Below are positions 34,607 through 47,243 of a stretch of DNA of 64,000 nt, one piece after another. The position numbers were made by a program, and so were the translations under genes. Positions within the stretch are counted from its first letter, which is position 1. Each line of letters opens with the position of its first letter. The notes under the pieces were generated by a model. The model was not told where the DNA came from, ran no database searches, and worked only from the letters and a program-made list of their open reading frames with translations. This DNA comes from Plazaster borealis (Eukaryota; Echinodermata; Asteroidea; Forcipulatida; Labidiasteridae). The stretch lies in assembly GCA_021014325.1 (NCBI GenBank), contig CM037471.1, positions 19,488,818-19,552,817 of the forward strand, in the 5' to 3' direction.

Positions 34607-36514
34607 ATGTACATGTAGCTTGTGACCTGTATAACATCTCCTTGTAAATTATTGTTTGATTCAACTCGATGTTTGAGAAACTGATAATTTGTATCAGGGG
34701 CAAGCATTGACAAGCTCTTAAAATCTACTCGGCTCTTTTGGTCAAAGTTATTTTATAAGTGGTAATTTCAATACCTATTGCACAAATATGTATTATACAG
34801 AAAGGAAGTGTTGGAACGCTCTAGTCAGTAATTTCATTGGACTTGAACTAATTGACAACAGGTTCTCCAGTGTTTGTAGTTAGTACTAGTGCGGAAACAG
34901 GCTTTTACTCTTTCTCTTTAATCAAAAACTCTGCCTTGACAGGTGAAAGTCTGATTCTCCTTCTCATATCCCACCTATTTTTTAATTTCTTTGTACGTAA
35001 TAATCTGAACATGTGATTCATTCAGAGGTGGCGGCATATTGCAAGGGGCTTTTTTCCTCGCTCTCCTGTTTGGTTTGAATCATTTGAAGAGAGCGGTGTT
35101 CTTATCACCAAGACTAAACCATCTGCTACGGTTTCCTGTAGCATGGGTGTATATGGCTGCTTGTTAGAGTGTAACTCATTAAGTTGAGGGAGCTGTTATT
35201 GCAACCTAGAGCATAAATGCGAAAACAAAATTTTGGTTTATAGACTGTTTTGAAGAGCACTTGGAGTAGAACAAATAAAATGGCGGGTTTGTATCTTTAC
35301 TGGCAGTTTTCCGCTGGACCAGGAGCTTGGGAAAGGCTCTGTTTGCATTGGCGAGATCCATAGTAGGACATTATGCACTTTCAGTATCAATATCCCATTG
35401 GCTATCATTGTGTAAACTGTACGACAGTACATAGGTTTGTAATATGCGCCTTATTGGTCCTAAAATATCCACAAGTTTAGCTGCAGAAGTAATTGGGTCA
35501 TGAAATCCGCACTTGTTAGCTTCTTAACCTGATAGGTGTTGAACATTGATCATGGATTGTATACAGTGTGTAGGATAGGCAGTGATGTTTCATCACAGTG
35601 ATTTACATTGGTAAAGGGCCCAAGGTCTGCCTCCAGCTCTGAGCCTTGCTGTCTTGTTTGTGATCATGGAACTCTGTGACTTTCACATGAAGTTCCTTTA
35701 TATCTGGCCCAGTTCTCTTGGCCTACATTCCAGATACGAGGTGATATGAGCCGCAGGCTACTTACATTGGTAGGATGTCTTCAAGATACTGCTGTAATGC
35801 AGATGATGTCGTACCTGTACAGTCACTTTGTATGACTGTACACGCCTACATTTACTGTGTCAAGTCTGGTTTAGAAATTATGTCACAAACTTACATGTAG
35901 TATCTGTTGCTTCCGTGAACACATACAAGATTGAAACTAGACTACAACACATTCCTACTCCTTCAACATTTAACATAGCCACAGATTTGAATATTACTTT
36001 GATTTTTGTTTCATTTTGCTGATCAGAGTTTTAGAAAAAGCAAGTATCGGAGAGAGGGCAAGAAGCTTGAACTCAAAATTCCGTAATTCTGAATAACACT
36101 GCAGATATCCATTCCAATGAGCACAGGTATTGGTTGATGGGTTCTGATCAAGTTAAGATATCAAGTACAGTGCAGTAATTATAGCCCAGGACATGTACAT
36201 GTAGGATAATTATGGAGGAAGAGCAGTTAGTTGATCGCGATGGGGGATGCTGCATGCTCATGGATTTAGGATGCTGAGTGTTGAATTTTTGATGGACTTG
36301 GGAAGAAGTCTACCTTTAAACTAAATTATAATTTGGATCGCAAATCCAATTTCATAAAAAATACAGAACATGTTGGATTATCTTGAGTTTGAGAGGCTGA
36401 ACGTTTATTTATTTTCAATTTGTTTTAGACAGGTAGCCTTATCAGTATTACAACTGCTATCCCTAAACGCCCTGTAAACAATCAGTAAAAAGTAAAATAG
36501 TAAAATACAGAGCA
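34607..36514. other. Intron stretch, nothing recognised
   Basis: No coding exon, known RNA or shared repeat recognised. Confidence 0.5.
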
Positions 36515-36937
36515 ATTAAAGGGGCACATTGCCTTGAAATCTCTTAAAAGGTTGCTTTTTAGAATTGCTCCTTTTCCTTATTAAGAGTTGTTCATGCACA
36601 AAAACACCTACATGTACAGTGTGTTGTAATGAGTGAGTAGTGATTACAAAAATGTAAATTTGCCTCTGAAACTACAACCAGCGGAACATACGGTCTGCCA
36701 TTTGTGGAGTAAAAAATGTGTTCCTGTCTTGAAATCAAACAAAAACCACACGTTTCATGCAGAAACTTTTCTCAGATTTAAATGTTTTTTAATCCCTCCC
36801 TTTAAAACCACATTCTTTTGAAGGGAATTGTTTCTCAAAAATGTTTTACATTATCAACAGCTGCAGTGCTTCTTACCAAGTAAGTTTTGATGGTAATTGT
36901 TTTTCGGAGTAATTACCAAAGGTATACCTCCCTTTAA
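36515..36937 (-). mobile_element. TTAA-type element, minus orientation, diverged
   Basis: The right end, reverse-complemented, reads TTTAAAGGGAGGTATACCTT, TGGTAATTACTCCGAAAAAC, then AAAACTTACTTGGTAAGAAG and GCTGTTGATAATGTAAAACA, the left half of the 27592 family. The left boundary is TTAAAGGGGCACATTGCC. The middle differs from the full copy. The 62-aa frame at 36633 lies inside it and is not a gene. Confidence 0.7.
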
Positions 36938-38249
36938 AGCAATATAAGTGGGAACAAAGTGGTCCCAAAATGTTCGAACATACGCGCGAAACTGGCACGG
37001 TCTTTTGAGAACACTGGTTGTTAACCCCTTAGAAATAATCATGTTTCATACATGTATGGGAGGCAATGTGATATTCAAAGTTGGTAAATGATTGCGCATG
37101 AAATTTTATTACAAATTTGATTCCAGGCCGCAGGGTTGTGGACTCATGTTACTTATTTGTTTCTGGACGGATTATCTCATATTAGTTTGGGGGTGTGCTT
37201 ATTCCGGGTTGTATGCCTTAGCTCGCATCATGTTATGAATATTTTTAAAATGTTAAATAAGATTGAAATGAAATAAATGCTTTCTAATCACGTTTTGAGA
37301 CCATGGGGGGGATACAGCTGAAGGCGCAATGAATCTTTTTACTGACTGTGTTGATCATCAGGTTTTTCTGTTGAGCTTTCAAGATGCTATCAATAGAAAG
37401 TAGTTTCTAGTCATTTTCAGTCATTGCATATTTGTTATATCTAACATGTAAATTACCTGTACAAGTCCATCTTCTGCAATAGACTGTGCAAGTCTTGCGC
37501 GTATCGGAACGAGAAAACACGTCAAACAAAGAACTTATTTTTTTCTTAAATCAAATCTTTGTTTTAAATTATATCTAATGACAAAATCTTAATGACAAAA
37601 ATACTCATTACAATTTTTATAAAATTACTTTTAGCTTTTATAATAATTACACAAAAAATGTGTTTATTATTATTGAACAAAAATTAAACTCTGGGACAAG
37701 GATGCTTATTTGATCTTAACTTTTTAGAAACCCCTTACACAGATCCACGATGGTCACATGGGTGTAAAATTAACGCTTGACGCAGTTTATAGAGGACGCT
37801 GACGCCTCAACAACCATAGACTGCAATGAAAAGGCTTCCGCTGCAATTACAGCATCTGGCGACTATCATCGCGCATCCAAAACAAGCGTTTACATAAGTT
37901 TTGTGATCGGAGGTGAGCACAAAATTCTTAATTTTTGGCAGCAACCGGAAGCTGAGGTCAAGTTTAATTCTCAGGTTTTCTTTGTTATATCGTTGAATTC
38001 ATTTTACTTTCATATTTTTTATCACTAAGTATAACATTCCCAACAACATATATATTTTTCATGGTCATAAACCACATTAAACTAAATTAATTGACAAAAC
38101 AAAATCTTGCCCACGTAAATCTCCATACGGTTGGGACCACAATGGTCCCTGAAGTTCAAATATGCGCGAGACTTGCACAGTCTATTAAGGAATTTGTTAA
38201 CTTTTTTGTACATCTGAAACAAATTTGTTTGCAAATGTTCAACCAGCAT

Positions 38250-38630
38250 TTGAAGGGTCTGTATACGTTTGGTAATGACTCTGAAAATTAATGGCAATAA
38301 AAACTTACTAGGTAAGAAGTACAGCAGCTTTGGATAGTATAATGCATTTCGAGAAACTTTTCACTTAGAAGTACTGCGGTTATGGAAAAAGATATCACTT
38401 TTTATCCCAATTTTTTTTAATCTGAGACTGCAGTAACGCTTCTCAGATTGTGTATTCCAATGGCAAATTATTCTTCCTGTGTGGACATAACCGCTCCAGA
38501 TTTTGGGCAATATCTCAAAAACCTTTTGAAATGAAATTTTCACAGGTTAGTTTTATGGTATATATCTACAACTATATAGGATTGAAACAAACATTGGGTT
38601 CCAACTACCAAACGTTTACAATCCCTTTAA
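38250..38630 (+). mobile_element. TTAA-type MITE, subfamily 2, copy 1
   Basis: Left end TGAAGGGTCTGTATACGTTT then GGTAATGACTCTGAAAATTA. Right end CCAAACGTTTACAATCCCTT then TAA. Inner AAAAACTTACTAGGTAAGAA and ATTCTTCCTGTGTGGACATA are shared over the whole length with 59603-59994. Termini are related to the AGGCACTG family. No coding sequence. Confidence 0.85.
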
Positions 38631-39001
38631 GGTTGCCCATGTCATCTAAAGTTGCGTTTCAGTTTTGGTGCACATGTATCTTTCATAATCCTTACTACCC
38701 CGAGCCATCAAAATCAAACTGCATGTTTGGTTTGATTCTGTTAACGTAAACTGATTAGGCTTTACATGTGATCAGGCTTACCTGTACCACCTTCATCAAA
38801 GTCAAACAGTTTGGATATTGAGTTACCATATGGATGGTGCAGGGCAGGGTTTCCCCCAGGATTTTTCAAATCTGTGGGGCATTCTGGACCCAAATTTTGT
38901 ATGTTCGACCTGAAGCAAGGTAAATTGAAACCAGGCATAGGGAAAGTTTTCAACTTGAAGTCTATTGTTTTAAAAGCTCTACTGTGCAGTCTTGACCATG
39001 T

Positions 39002-39245
39002 CAAGGCTGAGGGGTTAGGAGTGCCAGACTTGGGCTCTTGCGTTTTTCATCGGCAAAGTGTGGGTTCGGGTCCCGGTCGTGGCACTTGTGTCCTTGAGCA
39101 AAATCCTTTACCGTAGTGCTTAGGGATATTTAGCCGTAGGTCCTGTGTAATAGGAACGGTAGTGCACGTAAAAGAACCCACAACACTTATCATGGAAGAG
39201 TAGGGGTTCACCCCGGTGTTTCTTGTTCACAAAGCAAGCACCCTT
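39002..39245 (+). repeat. tRNA-Leu-like SINE, head and body
   Basis: Head: CAAGGCTGAGGGGTTAGGAG, GCCAGACTTGGGCTCTTGC, then TGTGGGTTCGGGTCCCGG (B box) and GTCGTGGCAC. Body: TTGTGTCCTTGAGCAAAATC, GCCGTAGGTCCTGTGTAATA, CGTAAAAGAACCCACAACAC. It matches the copies at 5821-6000 (head) and 43340-43600 (body). The intron stretch 39246-40249 holds no other recognised feature. Confidence 0.8.
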
Positions 39246-40249
39246 GTTTTCAGGTTTCCTCAGGCTTGTGAGCTACAGTGATTAAGTTTACTTATGAGGC
39301 ATCCTTGGTTTCATTACCAGACATATGTTTATTACAATAAAAACTAGAAATGGCTTTCTTTTATTATTTTGAAAAAACTTGATCTCGTATCTTAAAAAAA
39401 TAAAATAAAATAAGGTTATTTTTATAATTGGGTTAATTATTATTATAATACCAATTTTTTGTATCAGTTTTTAATTCACTTGTATCAGCCGGATATGCTA
39501 CATGTAGGCCTATGTAGCTGGTGCTTTGGGAGAACCCTGCATTACTTCGAGGCCAAGTAAAAACAATAAAGTTGATCGTCCTGTCTTTGTTTCAAAAAGA
39601 GGAGGATGAGGGCCTTTTTCTTTTTTATGTTATTTATTTTTTCATGGTGGAAAGAGCCAGACTAAGAATTTGTTGGCTTTGAAGAACCTAGAAGTCTAAA
39701 ATATAGGTAAATTAAATCAATTGTTGAAAGAATGGTGCAGAGATGAAGTGAAAACATATGAAAAATATACTATATTTTGGAGAGAAAAAAATATTACTAG
39801 ACTTAAGTTTTTGTTAAAACAAAAACAAGGTGTTCGGTTAACATGTCCAATTAGCGGAAACTGATCGCGGGGGAAAAGAAGAACAAGAAGAATTGTTACT
39901 CCAGGGTCCTTCACATGGTCCAAAGACACCACTTGGCAAATTTACGGATGTATATCAACATGATTGAAGACGAAATAAGAAAATGCCCCCCCTTTTTTAA
40001 CGACGTTTTTGAAATAAAAATCAGCGTGACACGGTCTTGGTGTTTGAGGAATTTAAGCGAACAGTGTTGTTCTTTTTCAGATTGAATTTTAGTCAGTTAT
40101 TAAAAGCCATACAAATCACTAGAGCAGGTGGACATCTCAGTGAAGCCTCCTCTTATTATTCCTTGGTTTCCACTACGCCATCAGACGTGCAAAACGGAAG
40201 TAAATCCATGCTGAACTTTGAATGAGTTTGAGATTTGAGATTTGTACGT

Positions 40250-40940
40250 GTGTACTATACAACAACAACGTAATGACGTTCAATGAACTTTGACACGTCT
40301 AAACCTGCACACAATACGTGGCTGCATGTTAGTATGCAGGTTTGGAGCGCACAGCCAGCCACGTGCTATTGGATAGATTCAGTGCAATTGTTTTTAATAC
40401 TTGAGCGTTAACGTCCGATTTCGACGGGAAGTTAGGGTCAAAATGGTAACATTTCTGTGGAAAACTTTGCGAAGGAAGAACGACATATAACCTGATGTAA
40501 AAATTGTGACTAAAGTATGAGTAGTTCTTGAGATATGATTTTTTGAAATTTTCAACTTCCGGTTTGAATCGGATGTCAAGGTCAAATGGGGTCACACTTT
40601 GTGTAGCGTTTTTTAAGTTTTCAAAGGCCTTTCCGATGATGTATAGATTGTGAAAATCCAATGTGTGGTTCATGAGTTATGATTTTTCCAAATATTAAAC
40701 TTTGATTTAACGTAATTCGATACCTGATGACGTCATCATGACGTAACTGAAGCGGTTTCATCTCCTAATAGATATCTAAGTATATGTGAAGTTTCAAGTT
40801 TATATGAGTTTTGAAAGTGTGCTTTTGTTAGCGGAAACTCGCGGGGGATAAGAAGAAGAAAAAGAAGAAGTATTAAAAAAAAATTTTTTTTAAAAACGAA
40901 CAAAAACAAGAGGTGTTCTGGGATGTATGCCCGAACACCT
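40250..40940. repeat. Dispersed low-copy repeat region with GAAGAA-rich ends
   Basis: AATTAGCGGAAACTGATCGC and GGGGGAAAAGAAGAACAAGA at 39850-39890 recur as TTAGCGGAAACTCGCGGGGG, ATAAGAAGAAGAAAAAGAAG near 40830-40860, followed by ACAAAAACAAGAGGTGTTC. This is the pattern of an element end in several copies. Inside, CCTGATGACGTCATCATGAC resembles the duplicated repeat at 31569. The long minus-strand frame (40329-40673) has no recognisable domain. Confidence 0.5.
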
Positions 40941-41016
40941 AAAAAATGATGATGTGGCTTCTGTAAAGGATGCGGGAGGGGATGATCAAATGGTGATTTT
41001 ATTTTTACTTGGCCAA

Positions 41017-41300
41017 GGCCCAACTTCATAGAGCTGCTTAACGGCCGATTTTGTGCTTACTGCGTGAGTTTCCGTTTCATGGCGCTGCTAACCATAAGCA
41101 CACAAAAAGGCATGCTAACTTTCCGGTGCTTACTGTATGAAAATGAATGACGTAACAATGCAAGTCCATGGTAAATGCGCAAGCTGGGCACCTAATTTTC
41201 TTGCTAATCTGTGAAATACGCTTACGCTTAAGCAGTTTGTTCTGCTATAGTTAGCACAAAAATTTGCTTACCGTTATGCAGCGTTATGAAATTGGCCCCT
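41017..41300. mobile_element. Foldback element, 'GGGCCCAATTTCATAGAGCTGC' type, copy 3 (composite)
   Basis: Outer ends: GGCCCAACTTCATAGAGCTG and GCGTTATGAAATTGGCCCC. Inside, at about 41075, GTTTCATGGCGCTGCTAACC resembles another internal end, so this longer copy may be composite or rearranged. Confidence 0.8.
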
Positions 41301-42299
41301 GATAGAGTGAGGAAGGATCCTGAGAAATCAATCCAGTGAGTGTGTTAGGATTTATCAAAGTTTTTTTCAGCAATCTCTCAGTTCATTTAGTCTTCTGTAC
41401 ATAAGCAACATCTGGTCTAATCATACCCCCTTATTTCTGGCCTAGTCGTTCCCCCTTATTTTATGTATCAAAGCTAATCCCAGTTTAGTATTCGAGACCT
41501 CAATCCTTTGAGTCCGGGTCTGAATCCCATGTTTTCCGACTCCAAGACGTGAGTCAGTTGAGTCGAGTCAAGGTCACCTAAGTTTGAAAATACTTTGTGA
41601 AAACTGACCAAAACCTCAAGGTTAAAAGTTAAATAGAGAAAAAAATATGATTTGTAATATTTTTACTAATTTGCAATTAATTAATATGTTTAAAAATTTG
41701 ACAGTTTGCTGTCGAGTCCCAAGTCGCAAATATCAAGCCCGAATCCAGATGCTTGAGTTCAAGTCTAAGTTTTTGACTCAAGTCCTGATTCGAGCAAGCA
41801 AAAATGTGACTTGAGTCCAAGTCCGAGTCACAAGTCCTTCCACACACTGGCTAATCCTTTCCCCTGCCTCAACATTCGATCTTCTTTAAGACATCTTCCC
41901 AACATCACAGGCCACTGAACTCCCAACCAATTCATCAAAAAAACCATCATGCCTCAAAATTCTCCCAGGAGAACGCAAATAGAGCTATAGAAGAGAGCTC
42001 CCTCTGAGGACGCATTGATTTTAGGGTCTCATACCTACACTGCTTTTGCTCACCTGTCTCGGTTCGGAGATCTTAAGTACCCTGGCAGGAGCATCCCAAG
42101 GGTAGTGAAACAGAGCTGTCCCCAGATGGGCAGTTATGGATTTTAGACAAACACATGAGTGGATGTCAAAAGCCTTTTAAAAAAATTAAATGAGTTTTAA
42201 AATGTCTGACTGTCACGTCTATTTAGTATCATGACTTTATGAGATGATGTATATGACCACATTTTATCTATTGCCTAAATCATGAATACGGTTATTTTA

Positions 42300-42440
42300 A
42301 AGCCATTTTCAAAATCACTGCTTTGGCTAAGGCTTTGGCTTGGACTCAATCAATGTATGTACACTTTCGGTAACAGGACTTCAAACAGGCACGATGCGTA
42401 AGCCAGAGCCAAAGCCCATGCTGTGGTTTGTAAAATGACC
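42300..42440. mobile_element. Foldback element with AGCCATTTTCAAA ends, copy 1
   Basis: GCCATTTTCAAAATCACTGC and right-hand GCTGTGGTTTGTAAAATG are inverted relatives, with GGCTAAGGCTTTGGCTTGGA opposite AAGCCAGAGCCAAAGCCC. The same design is at 50251-50368. The stretch 41301-42299 includes many AGTC/GAGTC words (41500-41840) but nothing I can name. Confidence 0.7.
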
Positions 42441-43339
42441 AGAAAAACAAACCATCCAGTCTAATATTATAGAGCCTATTTTAATACCAAGTGATTCCCC
42501 CCTCCACAAAAAAACACTCCTTAGATTAAAGATGATGCATGTCTAGACTTTTGCGTTCTCCACCAGCGATTATTTAGTAGTATCGGTTTTCTTGTATACA
42601 GATTTGGAAGTAAAGAAACCTCAGAAGCTTGTCCACATCTCATATCCTTTGGATGAAGGTTTAGTTATTCCACAACAGCGCAAAGCACCGACAACCCCCC
42701 CCCCCCTCAATTCATTAATCAAACTCAGTCCTCCACCTGTTTTCTTTTTCCACTGTCAATCTTATTGACACTCGGAATTACAGTGGGGGAGAAGAGAGAA
42801 ATAATACTCTTGGTTCAGCATGGCATACGAGTGCCATCTGATTTTGAAGATAAATATTTGCTCATCTAAAGAGACTTGGACTGGGGGAAGTGTAGCTCAG
42901 CAGAGCTTTTAGTATCTTTGTGTGATAGATCGCTGACTTTTGACACTTGTGAAATACATATTGTGTGTAATTTGCATATGTCTGTGTGCACGCTTCGTGC
43001 GGATACTACACTACAGTACATGTATGTCACTTCCTCTGGCACATATTTACCATGGGGACGAGGGCTGACAAGAAATACGTCAGAGTGAACCAGTTTAATA
43101 TTATGATGAAGTCAATGACAGATCCAGGGTGAAAGATACATATTGCTGGATGATTCACATTCAGGATTTAATTTCTCTTGATATTAATTATGCCTTTACA
43201 GACCAGCACATGTAGGTTTGCATATAGTTTAGAAGTTTGTACCAGTTCATGCTTAATCCCCCCCCCCCACCGGTGTCTTTTAGAGACCCTCCAAAATCCT
43301 CTACTCTATGGTATCTCTGTGCGTGGTACACATGTAACT

Positions 43340-43884
43340 TTATGGCGTGTCGTGGCCGAGCGGTCATGCTCACTGGACTCAAGCTCTGGTGTTTCTGACC
43401 AGCAGAAACACTGGTTTCCTTTAGCAAGACATGATTGCTTTGTCCTTTGGATGGGACGTAATTAAGCCATAGGTCCCTTGTGTTGTGTAATTTACATAAA
43501 AGAACCCAGTACACTTATCGTTAAGAGAAGGGTTTTGCCACGGTGTTTTCTGGTATAGTTGGCTGCAGATTGCGTCACAGCACCTTGTAAACTGTTATAT
43601 GGCAGGACTGGAATTGTATCCTTACTTGGGGTGGGGGAGGAGGGGGCAAGGCAATTTTCATTTTGCAAAGGGCACTTTCCCTGGAAAATTTAAAGTCTAT
43701 GGGAAACATTTGAAGGGGCACCAATGTCTCTACGGCCTCCATGTCATTCCAGGCCTGAGATGGTGCTAACAAGTGGGTTTAATATTCCGAACATAGCTCC
43801 ACATACTTTGTAGAAAAAATAATGAGCACTTTGAGAAGCCCTTGTGTGTGATAAAGCGCTACAAGAACTGTACTATTATTATTA
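43340..43884 (+). repeat. tRNA-Leu-like SINE, near full length, split by a family A element
   Basis: Head: GCGTGTCGTGGCCGAGCGGT (A box), CTGGACTCAAGCTCTGG (Leu-CAA-like anticodon arm). Body: AAGCCATAGGTCCCTTGTGT, AAAGAACCCAGTACACTTAT, GGCTGCAGATTGCGTCACAG, CACCTTGTAAACTGTTATAT. At 43603-43757 a family A element interrupts it. The SINE resumes with GGTGCTAACAAGTGGG and ends in GATAAAGCGCTACAAGAACT, GTACTATTATTATTA, a typical LINE-recognised tail. Confidence 0.85.
43603..43757 (+). mobile_element. CAGGCCT-ended element (family A) inserted in a SINE
   Basis: Left end CAGGACTGGAATTG, right end CATTCCAGGCCTG. Body: GGGCAAGGCAATTTTCATTT, TGCAAAGGGCACTTTCCC, AAGGGGCACC. It is flanked by ATATGG (43597-43602) and AGATGG (43758-43763), a 6-bp target duplication with one mismatch. 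The related SINE at 34078-34385 shows the unoccupied site with a single ACATGG. Confidence 0.88.
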
Positions 43885-45861
43885 ACTCAATACTTTAACC
43901 AAATCTTTGGATGGGCCAGATAATAAGCAATTGTTATTTGGGCCTAGGGTCCCAATTTATGTTTTTATTTTTGTTAGGGAAGTTTGCCACAAACAAGGCT
44001 AAAAGCCAATCTTGGTAAGGGGCTACAAGAAGAAAACATTTAAGATGAAAATAACTCAGGGGAGCTGAAGGTAGGAATTGATATTCCGCTTAAAACAGTC
44101 TAGATATTAGGATGGAGGGAAACATGCACCAGTCAAGCAGTTCCAAAGAGATGCAGTACTTGGAAAAAAAGCTGTTGGAATGGCTCATTGTTCTACATCT
44201 CAGCAAAGCGAGAGTATATGGGTGAGAACAAGCAGAAAGCCAAGTCCTCCAAAATCAGGATTTTTTGAAATTTAGAAGCGTTAGGGTTAATGTAGGAGAC
44301 TTCTGCACGACTCACTGTTGATAACTTTCAAGACTTTTCGGTACTTGTCATAAAGTATTGTTTTTCATTTTTGATTGTTACATTGGATTAAAAGTGTGTC
44401 AGAGGATGCATGCACATTTAGTTTTGAAACTGCAGCCAACATTTTTTGTCACTGATTTTGCAAAATATCCATACAAACTATCCCACTTGAAAATGAGTTA
44501 GCTGCTGGCTGTCTGGTTTTGACATTATTGTGATAATAAAAGGTTAAGGGAAATATAATAATATGATATAAATGATGAGAAACATTGAAGATGATAGCGG
44601 TAATGGTAATTTGTTTACAATGTAAATACATCCAGTTCTCATCTTGTTGTCTCCCTCCATATGTCCCTTTTCTGTAAATAAGGTTTTCAACCATTCAGAA
44701 AGTACCTGGAGTGAAATTCTACTCAAATGATCTACAGTCAAAGAAGGCATTCTCAAATTTTGTGTTTTAAAAGCCATAATGTCAACAACCCATTTTTGGC
44801 TGAAAATCATCCTTTGGTCTGAGGCTGTTTGTGCCTTGCCTACATCAATAGATTAGAAGTCTGTGGAGGGAAGGCTGCCAATTAACTTCTGGGGAGGGGG
44901 AGATCAAAAATGGCTTTGAGTTTTTAAAAGGTTTACTGATCGTCCCCCTTAGGCTTTGGTTCCCACAAACCATCGCAGGTGCTGTCCATTATATGACATC
45001 ATCATTCTTTACTCCCAGCTAATCTTTTGGCAACGTTGTGCGTAGACATGGAGAGATGGCCTGACTGTAATGAATTTTAAAAAGGAAAATGTAAATTGGG
45101 GCTTCTCAAGTGGTTCAGGTATTTAATGAATCGCAGTAGCTTTCAGGTAATTGCTTATTTATTTGAAATGTCTGGCATTAAGGTAAATACATTTTAATGA
45201 TGATGATTAATCCCCTCATGTCTTTGGCTGTGTACAGACCTCCCTGAATCCTTTTGAATCCTCCACTCAATGGCAACTCAACTCCCAAATGTTTGGACTT
45301 GGATAAGATTGGCATGCCAGGCCTAGTGATATCAAGTAATTTTATTTTTATTACAGTCCCAAACCCCAGAATTAGGCAACTTCCTGAATAGTATTTGGAA
45401 GGGTTAGGGACAAATCAAATCCAGCTTTTCTGTCTACATTATCATCGTTTCTTTACAAAGAATGGTTGCAGATTAACAAAACAGGTCTCACTTTTGGTGT
45501 AACATGAAGTGTAACATTTATTTTTGATGCACACATACTTGGAATTGCAGACTGAATAAAACAAATTGTTAACAAAGTGGATTTGAATGTACATGTATGC
45601 ATTAATTAACCATTTCAGGTTGGTATTCCAACAAAATTATTTGTGCCTCTGCGCTGTAATATTTTGTGTAAACTTGTTGGTGCTTCTGAAGCCATTTGTA
45701 TTTGAAAATATTGTTGTCTACATGTAAATGAAACTCTGACTTGACAAATGAAAGACAACAAAGGTTCTCATAATAAGCAATCGGGATTTAATAAAGGGGG
45801 GAGCCAGGGCAGCAAAGCAAGCAATTTTTAGGAAACTTCACAGACATCAACTCTCATCCAT
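43885..45861. other. Intron stretch, nothing firm recognised
   Basis: Around 44000-44260 the text (AGTTCCAAAGAGATGCAGTA, GGCTCATTGTTCTACATCTC) has the flavour of an old retroelement untranslated region but I cannot confirm it. No gene. Confidence 0.35.
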
Positions 45862-46046
45862 GGGCCCGATTTCGAGCTGCGTAAGCACAAAAAGTAGCTG
45901 AGCACAACAAAATTATGCTAACCAGAATAAGATTACCAGCCAAAGTACCATTTCACATGCCTATCTGTGGTATTCTGCTTATTTTCGCTTAGTAAAAGAA
46001 AATTAAGCAAAATGTTCTGCTTAAACAGCTCTATGAAATTGGACCC
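45862..46046. mobile_element. Foldback element, 'GGGCCCAATTTCATAGAGCTGC' type, copy 4
   Basis: Left GGGCCCGATTTCGAGCTGCG, right AACAGCTCTATGAAATTGGA then CCC. Inner words TAAGCACAAAAAGTAGCTGA and GCTTAGTAAAAGAAAATTAA are shared with copies 1, 2 and 5. Confidence 0.88.
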
Positions 46047-46978
46047 TGATTGTACAACTAGCGCAATCCCCATATAGGTTAGGTATACACCCAGTGTATT
46101 CAGCACCAGATGCTAACTGAGTTTCCACACTCAACATAACAAGACATTGATAGATTGGTTTAGTTGGCCCCTGCCATGAAACCAGGATGTTCTGTTTGTG
46201 AAGGCTTTTCAGGATGGAATGGTGGCCTAGATGTGGAAATGAAGCCAGTGGCAGGTTTACTTTGGTTGTCACTAGCAATATCAACAGTGTGTATTTGGGA
46301 TTGTACTAGGACATTGCAGTGAATACACTGTACTGTGGATTGATTCACAGTGCACAGGTGTTTAGTCTTTCACTCTGTCAATCAAGTCCATAATTCTTTA
46401 TAATTACAGCAGAAATTTACCAGAACAAAATTCCTGGTCTTGAGATTGTTGAAACTCAACTGAATTTTTTAGCATACTTAGAGTTTAAAGTACAGTCATA
46501 CTTTGGTAAGGACTCCCAAAAGAAATTGTGTAATTTTTATCTGAAAGCCTATAGGCCTACTTGTTATAAAGAGGGTAGGCCTAATGGTAGTAAGCATTCT
46601 GCAAAATTATTTCGTCTGAAGTGCCCCCGTTGATTAAAAATCAATAAAACTATATCAAAAACTTTGAATCTCCAAAGATTGCCTGCAGGCAACTTTTGGA
46701 AATTTCCGTGGTATCCGTTTGAATGCTGCCCTCAATACAGCCAGAGATGCAGTTGGTACCCGTTGTTACCTCGTTAAATTTGGATGGATTCGACAGTCTT
46801 GATGAAAATACTGAGACAGTTCTTTGCTGTTTTCTCAACAAGTACTGTATTCAGCTGAACATTTCACAGGTGAGCTTTCTTGATAATTTTGCTTATAAAT
46901 CAGCATTATGTTGAGTGTTGACAAAAACCAAATAATGACCCTGCCTTTTATAATGGTACATGTGTTGTCCATGGATCC

Positions 46979-47243
46979 TTAAAGGAACATTACAGAATTG
47001 TTTTTTGCTAACAAAACAGTTAAGCACTTTATATAATCCACCATATACATAAACTGACAAACCTGTAGAAGTTTGAGATCAATCGGCCATCTGGGTCACG
47101 AGAAAATAGTGAAAAACCCATTACACATTTGCATGTGTTATACAATGCATGAATAAAACGCTCATGAGCGATAAACTCCAGTTTTATGTAAATCTGTGAT
47201 CTTAAAGAAAATTTTAATTACCAGTTCTGTAACGTTCCTTTAA
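46979..47243. mobile_element. TTAA-flanked MITE, AGGAACATTACAGAA type
   Basis: Left: TTAA then AGGAACATTACAGAATTG. Right, reverse-complemented: TTAA then AGGAACGTTACAGAACTG. Symmetric TTAA duplications and about 18-base inverted termini with two mismatches enclose 250 bp of non-coding sequence with TTTGAGATCAATCGGCCATC inside, a phrase related to TTAGGCTCAATCGGTCATCG at 59336. A second TTAA family of probable Kolobok-type ends. Confidence 0.85.

Noticed and set aside
40329..40673. 114-codon minus-strand frame
   Set aside because: No domain recognised; sits in a repeat-like region and overlaps a second chance frame.
43340..43420. Possible tRNA-Leu gene
   Set aside because: The tRNA-like region continues into a repeated body shared with other loci, so it is a SINE head.
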